Below are positions 15,775 to 23,333 of a stretch of 64,000 bases of DNA, piece after piece. Location: positions 496,001-560,000 of the forward strand of contig OZ244839.1 of the NCBI GenBank assembly GCA_965220825.1, given 5' to 3'. A program made the position numbers and the translations under genes. Numbering within the stretch: position 1 is the first letter of the stretch; each line of letters begins with the position of its first letter. The notes under the pieces were generated by a model. That model did no database searches. It saw only the letters and a program-made list of their open reading frames with translations, and was not told where the DNA came from. This DNA is from G965220825 sp965220825 (GTDB lineage: Bacteria; Pseudomonadota; Alphaproteobacteria; UBA828).

Positions 15775-18165
15775 TCAGCTTGCGATCCGGCTGACCTCGC
15801 AGAGATAGGAGCGGTGCGGCACCGAACCCGAGATCGGGTCGGTCGCGTCGTTGCCGATGACGCCGTTGACGTTGGCGCCCTCCGGGGCGGTCGCGTCGTA
15901 ACCCGGCAGGTCCAGTGCGGCACAGGCCTGCCACCAGCCGTGGGTGGCGCTCACCACGCGCGGGTCGAGCGAATCCCGTAGCTTGGCGCGGGCACGCATC
16001 GCGCCGTCCGGGGTGGCGAGGCGGATCCAGTCGCCGTCGGCGATCCCGCGCGCCGCCGCGGCCGAGGGATGTATTTCGATCGACGGGTCGGGCTCGCGCC
16101 TGCGCAGGCTCGGAAGCGCGCGGTGCTGGCTGTGGCAGTAGTGCAGGGACTTGGCCGAGGTGAGCACCAGGGGGTAGTCCGCGGCGAGATCAGGCCGGCT
16201 GATCGGGCCGAACGCGGGCTCGACATGGTCCGGCAGCGGCGCCTGCCCCGCGGCTTGGAGTGTTTCGGAAAAGAGCTCGACCTTGCGCGACGGCGTCGCA
16301 AAGCCCGGGGCGTCGCCGCCGTCTCCGGCATGTTTCCGATAGCGCGTCTTGAGCGGCACCCGGATGCCGCCCGGCTTCTGCCGCAACGCCTCGAGGTCGA
16401 GCCCCGAGGGTGCGAGCAGTGCGCGGTAGGACGCATCGATGTCACCGTCCCAGAACTTGTCGGCGAGGCCGAGCCGCTTCGCAAGCTCGAACGCGATCCA
16501 GATGTCGCTCTTCGATTCGCCGCGGGAGGCCACCACCGGCGGACGGAGCTGAACGTGGGACGCGCCGTCGGCGCCGACCTTGAAGTCGGTGCAGAGGCCC
16601 TCGCGCTCCCAGGGCGTGTTGACCGGCAGCACGATGTCGGCAAGCGCCGCCGAGGGCGTCATGAACATGTCGACATGCACCGCGAAGTCGAGCGCCTTCA
16701 GCGCCGCAAGGCCGCGCCGCGTGTCCGCGTGGCTGACCAGGATGTTGGTGCCGAAATTCACCATGCCTCTGATGGGGTAGGGCTTTCCCTCGATGATCGC
16801 GCGGTAGAGGTCGTCCGTGGTGATCCAGCCGTCGCGCTCCGGGCCCAGCGGGCGATCGGGCCGCCCGACCGCCTTGGCCATCTGTTCGGGCGCGATCAGC
16901 TCCACGCCCCTGATATCGGCGACGGGGACGGTCTCGAAGATGACGTTGCCGCCGGGCGCGTCGAAGCTCCCCGTGAGCGCATAGAGACATGCGATGGCGC
17001 GGGAGGTCTGGCTCGCATTGCTGTGCTGGCCGACGCCCGACCAGCTGTAGCATGCGACGGCGCTCGCCTCTGCGATCAGATGCGCCGCCGCGCGCAGCTC
17101 GTCCGCGGGGATCCAGGTCATTGCCTCGACGCGCTCAGGCGTAAAGGCACGGCAACGCTCCGCATAGAGGTCGAATGCGGGCCGGCACGTGACCGTCGTG
17201 CCGTCCGAAGCCGTGATTTCGTACTGCCCGGCCAGTGCCAGCCTGGACGATGCGCGGTCGTAGCTGCCGGATGCGGGGTCGTAGGGTACCGGCTTTCCGT
17301 CCTCGGCGTCCCAGCCGACCCGGAGCGCCTCGCTCGCTCCCGTTCCCGCCGCGACGTCGCACCAGCGAAGCATGGTGCCGTCTTCCCTCACCAGGAACGG
17401 GCCGTTGGTCCAGTCGCGGATGAACGCCGCGTCGTAGCGGCCCTCCTCGATCAGAATATGCGCGAGGCCCAGCGCGAGCGCGCTGTCGCTGCCGGGCCGT
17501 ACGCGGAGCCAGGCGTCCGCCTTCACCGCAAGCCCTGCGCGCCGTGGGTCGACGACGATGAGCTTCGCGCCCCGTGCCTTCGCCTCGGCGATGCGGTTGG
17601 CGCTGGCGAGCCAGGTCGCGCTGGGATTGTGCCCCCACAGGATAATGCAGTCCGTCTGCGCGAAGTCCGGCATCGGCGTGGGGACGCCGAATGTATAGGC
17701 GTAGACGTCGTCTCGATGGAAGTTGCAGATCTCGGTGGCAACCGGCGCGTTGGGGCTGCCGAAGGCGTGGCGGAGCCGTTCGATCCAGGGATAGGCGTCC
17801 TGTATTGCGGTGCCGGACGGCGTGGTGATGCCGAAGGCCACGCTTTCAGGGCCGCCCGCCGCGGCGAGCCGTTTCAGGGCGTCCGCCGTGCTGTCGAGCG
17901 CTTCGTCCCAGCTTATCCGCTCCCATCGTGGCGCGGCGTCGCCCTTGGGGCTCAGACGGCGCAGCGGGTAGAGCAGGCGCTCCTCGTGATGTACCAGTTC
18001 CGGCGCCGCACGCCCCTTGCCGCAGAGCGCCCTTCCGGTGGGGTGCGACGGATCGGGCTCGACCGCGACCAGGCGGTCCCCTTCGACCACCGAAATGCAG
18101 CCGCAGGAGGAGGTGCAGAGCGCGCAATAGCCCGGGATGCGCTGGGTATCTTGGTTTGTCGCCAT
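15775..18165 (-). CDS. molybdopterin oxidoreductase with N-terminal [4Fe-4S] site (DMSO-reductase family)
   Basis: A 796-aa catalytic subunit. The N-terminal iron-sulfur ligands are Cys14, Cys17, Cys21 and Cys48 (GYCALCTSSC ... RALCGKG). Three molybdopterin-binding domains follow, and the C-terminal cap domain includes SAKSLHYCHSQHRALPSLR and a DWIRLATPDGAMRARAKL barrel. Cys147 in PVATEICNFHRDD stands where formate dehydrogenases carry their Mo-ligating Cys/Sec. No twin-arginine signal is present, so it is probably cytosolic. No Fe-S or membrane subunit is adjacent, so it resembles single-subunit enzymes such as acetylene hydratase, transhydroxylase or assimilatory types. An fdhD gene lies at 63071, consistent with a sulfurated Mo cofactor. 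The substrate is unresolved. Confidence 0.88.
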   Translation of the reverse strand: MATNQDTQRIPGYCALCTSSCGCISVVEGDRLVAVEPDPSHPTGRALCGKGRAAPELVHHEERLLYPLRRLSPKGDAAPRWERISWDEALDSTADALKRLAAAGGPESVAFGITTPSGTAIQDAYPWIERLRHAFGSPNAPVATEICNFHRDDVYAYTFGVPTPMPDFAQTDCIILWGHNPSATWLASANRIAEAKARGAKLIVVDPRRAGLAVKADAWLRVRPGSDSALALGLAHILIEEGRYDAAFIRDWTNGPFLVREDGTMLRWCDVAAGTGASEALRVGWDAEDGKPVPYDPASGSYDRASSRLALAGQYEITASDGTTVTCRPAFDLYAERCRAFTPERVEAMTWIPADELRAAAHLIAEASAVACYSWSGVGQHSNASQTSRAIACLYALTGSFDAPGGNVIFETVPVADIRGVELIAPEQMAKAVGRPDRPLGPERDGWITTDDLYRAIIEGKPYPIRGMVNFGTNILVSHADTRRGLAALKALDFAVHVDMFMTPSAALADIVLPVNTPWEREGLCTDFKVGADGASHVQLRPPVVASRGESKSDIWIAFELAKRLGLADKFWDGDIDASYRALLAPSGLDLEALRQKPGGIRVPLKTRYRKHAGDGGDAPGFATPSRKVELFSETLQAAGQAPLPDHVEPAFGPISRPDLAADYPLVLTSAKSLHYCHSQHRALPSLRRREPDPSIEIHPSAAAARGIADGDWIRLATPDGAMRARAKLRDSLDPRVVSATHGWWQACAALDLPGYDATAPEGANVNGVIGNDATDPISGSVPHRSYLCEVSRIAS

Positions 18166-18286
18166 TATGGTTCCTTCCGTCCGTACGCGCTCGTGCATCC
18201 GGATAGCGTCCGGCCAGCCGGCTCCATGAGGGCGTGACCGTCCATCTTCGGGCCGAAGCCGTCTTCCCCGCGCGGATCGGACGCGA

Positions 18287-18739
18287 TCATGCCCGGGTCG
18301 CGGGAGCCTCGGCGCGGCCGTTCCCGGCGTGGCCCGGCGCGGACGGGTTCTCGGGCGCAAGGTCCTCGCCGTAGCGTGTGATCGTGCCGGTGGTGTGGAA
18401 GGTCTCCCACGCGACGCCTTCCGGGTCGTAGACCCATGTCTTGTCAGATCGGGCGTAGCAGCAATCTGCTCCGGCCTGATCGACATGGTTCGCTCCCGCC
18501 AGCTTGAGGCGCCCGGCGAGCGTGCCGAGTTCGTCCGCCGTTTCCGTCTGGATGCCGAGATGGTCGACGCCGGGCCCGCCGTCGCCCGTCGAGACGGAGA
18601 GGTTCACGCGCGGATCGTCGAGCATCCACTTCGCATAGTCCTCCTTCTGCACCGTGGGCGGGACGCCGAAGAGTGTCGTGTAGAACCGCACGGAACTTGG
18701 TATATCGCTCGCGGTAATGCTGATGTGGATACGCTTCAT
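18287..18739 (-). CDS. ArsI/CadI-like VOC (glyoxalase-fold) protein
   Basis: A 150-aa vicinal-oxygen-chelate protein closely matching the ArsI/CadI group: EDYAKWMLDDPRVNLSVST, GVDHLGIQTET, then Cys93-Cys94 in ADCCYARSDKTWV and VAWETFHTTG. ArsI cleaves the C-As bond of trivalent methyl- and aryl-arsenicals and needs the Cys pair plus three metal ligands. His60 and Glu112 are the clear equivalents here, with an N-terminal ligand near His5. The ATG at 18739 has GGGAG upstream. No arsR, arsC or arsenite pump is nearby, so the real substrate is open; cadmium or arsenic response is only the family precedent. Confidence 0.8.
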   Translation of the reverse strand: MKRIHISITASDIPSSVRFYTTLFGVPPTVQKEDYAKWMLDDPRVNLSVSTGDGGPGVDHLGIQTETADELGTLAGRLKLAGANHVDQAGADCCYARSDKTWVYDPEGVAWETFHTTGTITRYGEDLAPENPSAPGHAGNGRAEAPATRA

Positions 18740-18816
18740 GCTCGGTTCTCCCACCGGCCGCCGCGCCCGGGCGGGCGATCCTGCGCCGATCCGCCGCGCA
18801 CGGGGAACGAGGCAGT

Positions 18817-18951
18817 CTACATCACCAGTGCGATCGGGCGCACGGGGCAGCCGATTCCATCGTGCAGCTTCAAGGGCACGGCGACGAACAGGAACGCCTT
18901 GCCCGCAAGGGCGCTCATCCCCGACGCGGGTGCCGGATCGCTCTGGGTGCG
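18817..18951 (-). pseudogene. 3' remnant of a cyclase-family (kynurenine formamidase-like) gene
   Basis: Reading straight on past the isochorismatase stop codon on the minus strand gives about 44 codons: MSALAGKAFLFVAVPLKL, then HDGIGCPVRPIALVM and a TAG. This matches the C-terminal end of cyclase-family hydrolases (…LPLKI.GGTG.PVRAIA). The N-terminal 180 or so residues, including the HxGTHxD metal site, are absent. It is therefore a leftover of a deleted gene lying between the isochorismatase and VOC genes. An intact cyclase gene is present at 40668-41372. Confidence 0.6.
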
Positions 18952-19647
18952 CTACCTCCCATCGACGGCCGGGACCAGGCGTTCAAGCGCCTCGTCGGCG
19001 GTCATCACGTCGCCGTAGGTCGCCAGGCAGACGGCATAGGTCCAGCCGTCCTCCTCCGTCGAACGCCCGCCGTTGGCATCCGAGATCATGACCGTCTTGA
19101 AATCGTAGGCCGCCGCCTCCCGCGCCGTGGTCTCGCAGCAGACATTGGTCACGGTGCCGGCGATCAGGACGGTATCCACTCCGAGGCCCCGAAGCAGGCG
19201 CTCGAGGCGGCCCCGGCTGCCGATGAAGGCGCCGAACCGGTTCTTGTGAACGATCGGATCCGCTTCGTGCATGTCAAGCTCGGGCCAGACCGCGTGGCCT
19301 TCCGCGCCCTCGCTTAGGCCGCGCCGAAAGGCGGCCGCCTGTTCCGGTCCCATGACGTTCTCGAAGAGGTTCGCCCAGTCGCGCTCTTCGCCGGGACCGT
19401 AGGTCGAGACCACCCAGATGACATGGCCGCCCCGCTTCCGGAGCGCACCCGACAATCGGTTGACCGTGGGCACGACCGCCCGCGCGCTCGGCATTTCCGA
19501 CGGGCTCCCCTCGCGCATGAAATGGACCTGCAGGTCCACCACCAGAAGCGCCGTCCGCGCGGCGTCCAGGCTGTCATAGATGTGGAGCCGCCCGCGGCGC
19601 CGCAACACGCGGTCCACGACCTGTTGGGGAATCCGCACCGGTTCCAT
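18952..19647 (-). CDS. isochorismatase-family cysteine hydrolase
   Basis: A 231-aa hydrolase with the family triad Asp38 (LLVVDLQVHFM), Lys135 (PIVHKNRFGAF) and Cys170 (TVTNVCCETTAREAAA) plus the non-proline cis-peptide motif GTVTNV. Members include nicotinamidase, N-carbamoylsarcosine amidase, biuret amidohydrolase and RutB, all of which hydrolyse amide or carbamoyl bonds. The ATG at 19647 follows GGGAGG. Given the neighbouring amide-catabolism genes an amidase role is likely. The cyclase remnant immediately downstream hints that it was once followed by a second ring- or amide-opening enzyme. Confidence 0.85.
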   Translation of the reverse strand: MEPVRIPQQVVDRVLRRRGRLHIYDSLDAARTALLVVDLQVHFMREGSPSEMPSARAVVPTVNRLSGALRKRGGHVIWVVSTYGPGEERDWANLFENVMGPEQAAAFRRGLSEGAEGHAVWPELDMHEADPIVHKNRFGAFIGSRGRLERLLRGLGVDTVLIAGTVTNVCCETTAREAAAYDFKTVMISDANGGRSTEEDGWTYAVCLATYGDVMTADEALERLVPAVDGR

Positions 19648-19875
19648 TCCGTCCTCCCGTCTGCGGATGCAGTTTCGCGCGAGGTCCGTGCCAGCACCTC
19701 GCGGCGATGAGGTAAAGTCTATCGATGATTCGCAGCGGCGTGGAATAGCTGGAATTGCGGTGGAACGGCCGCGTCGTCCATGCGGGCGGCAGCGCGTGCT
19801 TTCTGGACCGGACCTACCCTTTCAACCAGACTGCGACTGGTGTGATCGTGTCGGCACAGGCAGAGGACAAGTGGC

Positions 19876-19998
19876 GTGTCGGAGATCGGCGCCTTCGAGG
19901 CCAAGACGCACCTGCCGCGCCTGCTGAAGCGCGTCGAGGCGGGGGAGCGGTTCGTCATCACACGGCACAACCGCCCTGTGGCCGGTCGAGGTCGGTAG
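19876..19998 (+). pseudogene. truncated Phd/VapB-type antitoxin
   Basis: A GTG-started 40-codon frame reads SEIGAFEAKTHLPRLLKRVE then AGERFVITRHNRPVAG and stops. This is the N-terminal DNA-binding half of a Phd/YefM-family antitoxin, which normally continues for 40 or so residues after ITRHGRPVA. The toxin-binding C-terminal half is missing, because the frame runs directly into an interior part of a VapC toxin gene. Confidence 0.7.
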
Positions 19999-20275
19999 CG
20001 TGCTGCTCACCGCGACTCGGCGGGGCCGCATCAGGGCGGACGAGTGGCCGGTGATCCGTTCCAGTCTTGAAGCCCTGCCCATCGAGATCGAACCGGTGTC
20101 CGCATCGCGCATGGGGGGGCGACGCCGGCTTTGGCCGACGGTCGCGGCCGGTCCGCCTACGGCGCCGCCTGTCTTGAGCTTGCGCTGCGCCTCGGGCAGC
20201 CTCTTGCCACGCTGGACCGGGCGCTTGGCGCCGCGGCGCACGCCCGCGCACGGGTTTTCGATACCCGGTTCGACG
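19976..20275 (+). pseudogene. vapC: broken VapC-type PIN toxin
   Basis: From 19976 the DNA reads LWPVEVGSVLLTATRRGRIR then ADEWPVIRSSLEALPIEIEP, the middle of a VapC toxin. After a run of seven G at 20113-20119 the match continues in another frame as SAYGAACLELALRLGQPLA then TLDRALGAAA. The N-terminal catalytic Asp region is deleted, the G-tract frame is shifted, and the YDAA motif has become YGAA, so the toxin is dead by three independent defects. The antitoxin stub overlaps its 5' end. Confidence 0.7.
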
Positions 20276-20338
20276 ACCGCTTCCCCGCTCACCTGAGCTT
20301 CGAGGGACGCGCCGCGCGCCGCATGGAGGCGGTGGAGG

Positions 20339-21250
20339 ATGGACGAAGACCAAGGCTATCCGCGCGACATGGTGGGCTACGGCGCCCGGCCGCCGGACCC
20401 GAAATGGCCGGGCGGGGCCAATCTCTGCCTGACCATTGCCGTCAATTACGAGGCCGGCGCCGAGAACAATATCCTCCACGGCGATTCCCACTCGGAAGCG
20501 ATGCTGACGGACACGGGCTTTCCGGCCTATGAGGGCGCCCGCAACATGATCGTGGAAAGCGCCTTCGAATATGGCAGCCGGCGCGGCTTCTGGCGGATCA
20601 TGCGCATCCTGGAGGAGCGCAGCATCAAGACCAGCGTCTGGGCCGTGGTCATGGGCCTGGAGCGCAACCCCGAGGCGGCGCAGGCCATCGTCGAAGGCGG
20701 CCACGAGGTGGTGAGCCACGGCTGGCGCTGGTTCGACTATCAGCATGTGCCCGAGGACGTGGAGCGCCAGCATATCCGCCGCGCCGTGGAGGGGCTGGAA
20801 CGGCTGACGGGCGTGCGCCCCGTGGGCTGGATGACCGGCCGGCCGAGCCCCAACACCCGCCGCCTCCTGGTGGAGGAGGGCGGCTTCCTTTACGACCGCG
20901 ATTCCCTGGGCGACGAACTGCCCTACTGGGTGCGGGTCGGCGGCACACCCCATCTGGTGATCCCCATGTCCTACGAAACCAACGACAACCGCTACAACGA
21001 GCATTCCGGCTTCGTTACGGCCGAGGACTTCTTCACCTACATGAAGGACGCGTTCGACATGCTCTACCGGGAGGGCGAGCGGGGCGAGCCGAAGATGATG
21101 ATGCTGGGGCTGCACGACCGTATCGTCGGCCGGCCCGCCCGCGCCGCCGGGTTGGAGCGCTTCCTCGACTATGCGCTGGCGCACGACAAGGTGTGGTTCG
21201 CCCGCGGCGTCGATATCGCCCGGCACTGGAAGGCGGTGCACCCGGCCTGA
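20339..21250 (+). CDS. polysaccharide deacetylase-fold hydrolase, PuuE-like
   Basis: A 303-aa NodB-fold protein closely resembling PuuE, the cofactor-unusual allantoinase of some proteobacteria. Matching landmarks are CLTIAVNYEAGAENNILHGD, EYGSRRGFWRIMRILEERSI, GGHEVVSHGWRWFDYQHV, WMTGRPSPNTRRLLVEEGGF and the ending VDIARHWKAVHP. The His-His pair of the metal-binding motif is replaced in part, as in PuuE. It would hydrolyse a cyclic or linear amide such as allantoin, but no other purine-ring genes are nearby, so a different amide is equally likely. It is convergent with the ABC permease gene (13-bp gap). Confidence 0.85.
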   Translation: MDEDQGYPRDMVGYGARPPDPKWPGGANLCLTIAVNYEAGAENNILHGDSHSEAMLTDTGFPAYEGARNMIVESAFEYGSRRGFWRIMRILEERSIKTSVWAVVMGLERNPEAAQAIVEGGHEVVSHGWRWFDYQHVPEDVERQHIRRAVEGLERLTGVRPVGWMTGRPSPNTRRLLVEEGGFLYDRDSLGDELPYWVRVGGTPHLVIPMSYETNDNRYNEHSGFVTAEDFFTYMKDAFDMLYREGERGEPKMMMLGLHDRIVGRPARAAGLERFLDYALAHDKVWFARGVDIARHWKAVHPA

Positions 21251-21263
21251 CGGTCGGGTGCCG

Positions 21264-23333
21264 TCAGCCGGCGCGTTCGCGCAAGGTGAGCACGGCGCCG
21301 AGGACCACGACGCCGAAGATGATGTCGCGCCAGGCGAAATGAAGCTCGGAGCCCGAGACCAGCGTACCGACCGCGGTCAGCAGCAGAGCGCCACCCAGGA
21401 TCCCCATATAGTGGCCGCGGCCCCCCGTTGCCAGCGTGCCGCCCACCAGCACCACGGCGATGGCCGGCAGCAGGAAGCGCTGGCCCATATTGAGGAAGGA
21501 GACCGCCGAGAAGCCCGTCATCAGCACGCCCGCGAGCGCGGAACAAAAGCCGCTCAGCACATAGACGCCGAGGATCGTCCAGTCCACCCGCACGCCCGAG
21601 AGCCGCGCCACCCGTGCGCTGTTGCCCACGGCGAAGACCCGCCTGCCGAAGGTGGTCCGGTGCAGGACGAAATAGGCGAGGACGGCGAAGCCGAGGAAGA
21701 ACCAGACCGCGGGTGCGAAGCCCAGCAGCCGCTCATTGAAGAACCATTGCAACGCCGGCGGCGAGCGTCCCGTGGGTATCCCGCCGGTAAACAAGAGCCC
21801 CGCGCCCTGCATGATTCCATTCGTGGCCAGCGTGACCACGATGGCCGGCATGCCGAAAAGCACCACGCCGATCCCGTTGAAGAGGCCGACGCCGATGCCG
21901 ATTGCGAGCACCATGGGAACGGCCCAGTAGGCGGGTGCGTCCATTCCGTTGCATAGGGCGGCCAGCACGACGCCGGTGAAGGCGAGCGTGTGGGGGACCG
22001 AAAGGTCGAGCCCTCCCGTCAGGACCACCGCGCCCTGCCCGAGGCCGAGCACGGCGAGGAAGAGTGCAAGCGTGAACAACGAGTTGAAATAGTGGACGCT
22101 CGTGCTGGAGCCGCCGATCACCGCAACCACCAGCACATACACCACGATCAGCAACATCCAGGCCGGGATCATGAGCCGCAGGGCTTCCCAGTTGCGCACC
22201 GCCCACTGCCAGGGGGCGGGGCCCGAGAGCTCGTCGCTCCGGCGCGGGATCCAGTCCGGCGCGAGCTTCGGCCGCGGTGCGCCGGTGCTGCGGAAGGAGG
22301 ACCGGTCGCGGTCGACCAGCCCCCCGAGCTTGAGGGATGCCACGCGCCAATATTCGGCGATGGACGTATCGCGGCCGATGGAGGCGCCGATCACCGCAAG
22401 CAGCAGGATCACCGCTTCGGCGATGGGCATGACATGCGGCGACCAGTTGAGCACGATCAGCACGTTGGAGATCAGCATCAGCGTGAACGCCGCAAACACG
22501 GTGCCGAGGCAGCCGCCCTCGCCGCCGCCGATCCGTGTGCCTCCCAGGATGGTGGCCGCGAAGATCAGCAGCAGCATGCCGCTGCCCACCAGTGGATCGC
22601 CCGAACTTGTCTGTGCGCTCAGGAACACCCCGCCGGCGCCGTAGAAGGTGCCCGCGAGCGTGTAGGCGAGGAACTTCGTGCGTGCGACGGAGATGCCGTT
22701 GGCGAAGGCCGCGTCCTCGTTGCTGCCGACGGCATAGAGCGCGGTTCCGAAGCGGGAACGCTTGACGAAGGCCCAGAAAAGCAGCGCGATGAGGATCACC
22801 AGAAGGGCGGCGGGGAAGCCGTCCGGGATCAGGTCGCCAGTGAACGTCATGGAGAGGCCGTAGGGGATGTAGCCGCCCGGATCCGGCATGAGAAGCAGGT
22901 TGAGGCCCAGGATGATGAACATCACGGCAAGGGTCACCACCACGGGCTGGAGCCTGCCATAGGCGATGAAGAAGCCGTTGATCGCGCCGACGATCGCCCC
23001 GATGCCGAGGCCAGCAAAGCACATCAGCACCTGGCTCCAGACGGAATCCCCCGTATGAAGCGCCATCACCACATTGACGAGGGAAAGCACGGCGCCGCAG
23101 GAGAGGTCGAAGCCGCCGACCAGGAACACCACCGTCTGGCCCATGGCCGCAAGGGCCAGCGGCCCGGTGTTGGAGGAGAGGAAGCTGATCTCGAAATAGC
23201 TGATGGGCCCCGGCGAGAGCGCATCGAGAAAGATGAAAATGCCGATCAGCGCCATCGCCGCCACCAGCAGCCGCCGGTTGCGGGCGAGCGCCTGCTGCCA
23301 GGAGAGCCTGGGGAGGCGTGCGGGCGCGCTCAC
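21264..23333 (-). CDS. ribose-type ABC transporter permease, two permease units fused in one chain
   Basis: A 689-aa inner-membrane protein made of two RbsC/AraH-like halves. The first (about 1-330) has FEISFLSSNTGPLALAAMGQ, FDLSCGAVLSLVN and GSNEDAAFANGISVARTKF. The second (about 370-689) has LGLGQGAVVLTGGLDLSVPH and GNSARVARLSGVRVDW, ending in ITLRER-like LTLRERAG. Both halves contain the GG(F/L)DLS motif of this permease family, whose members normally are single units of about 320 aa working as a dimer. The GTG start overlaps the ATPase stop by 4 bp. The transported sugar-like solute is unknown. Confidence 0.88.
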   Translation of the reverse strand: MSAPARLPRLSWQQALARNRRLLVAAMALIGIFIFLDALSPGPISYFEISFLSSNTGPLALAAMGQTVVFLVGGFDLSCGAVLSLVNVVMALHTGDSVWSQVLMCFAGLGIGAIVGAINGFFIAYGRLQPVVVTLAVMFIILGLNLLLMPDPGGYIPYGLSMTFTGDLIPDGFPAALLVILIALLFWAFVKRSRFGTALYAVGSNEDAAFANGISVARTKFLAYTLAGTFYGAGGVFLSAQTSSGDPLVGSGMLLLIFAATILGGTRIGGGEGGCLGTVFAAFTLMLISNVLIVLNWSPHVMPIAEAVILLLAVIGASIGRDTSIAEYWRVASLKLGGLVDRDRSSFRSTGAPRPKLAPDWIPRRSDELSGPAPWQWAVRNWEALRLMIPAWMLLIVVYVLVVAVIGGSSTSVHYFNSLFTLALFLAVLGLGQGAVVLTGGLDLSVPHTLAFTGVVLAALCNGMDAPAYWAVPMVLAIGIGVGLFNGIGVVLFGMPAIVVTLATNGIMQGAGLLFTGGIPTGRSPPALQWFFNERLLGFAPAVWFFLGFAVLAYFVLHRTTFGRRVFAVGNSARVARLSGVRVDWTILGVYVLSGFCSALAGVLMTGFSAVSFLNMGQRFLLPAIAVVLVGGTLATGGRGHYMGILGGALLLTAVGTLVSGSELHFAWRDIIFGVVVLGAVLTLRERAG

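Noticed and set aside
16069..18237. A 722-codon plus-strand frame opposite the molybdopterin oxidoreductase
   Set aside because: No domain signature; the minus strand has Fe-S cysteines and Mo-cofactor motifs throughout.
15775..19647. An arsenic-resistance operon
   Set aside because: Only one ArsI/CadI-like gene is present; no arsR, arsenate reductase, arsenite pump or methyltransferase ArsM is nearby.
20339..21250. Assignment of the NodB-fold gene as a secreted chitin or peptidoglycan deacetylase
   Set aside because: There is no signal peptide, and the sequence follows PuuE landmarks rather than secreted deacetylases.
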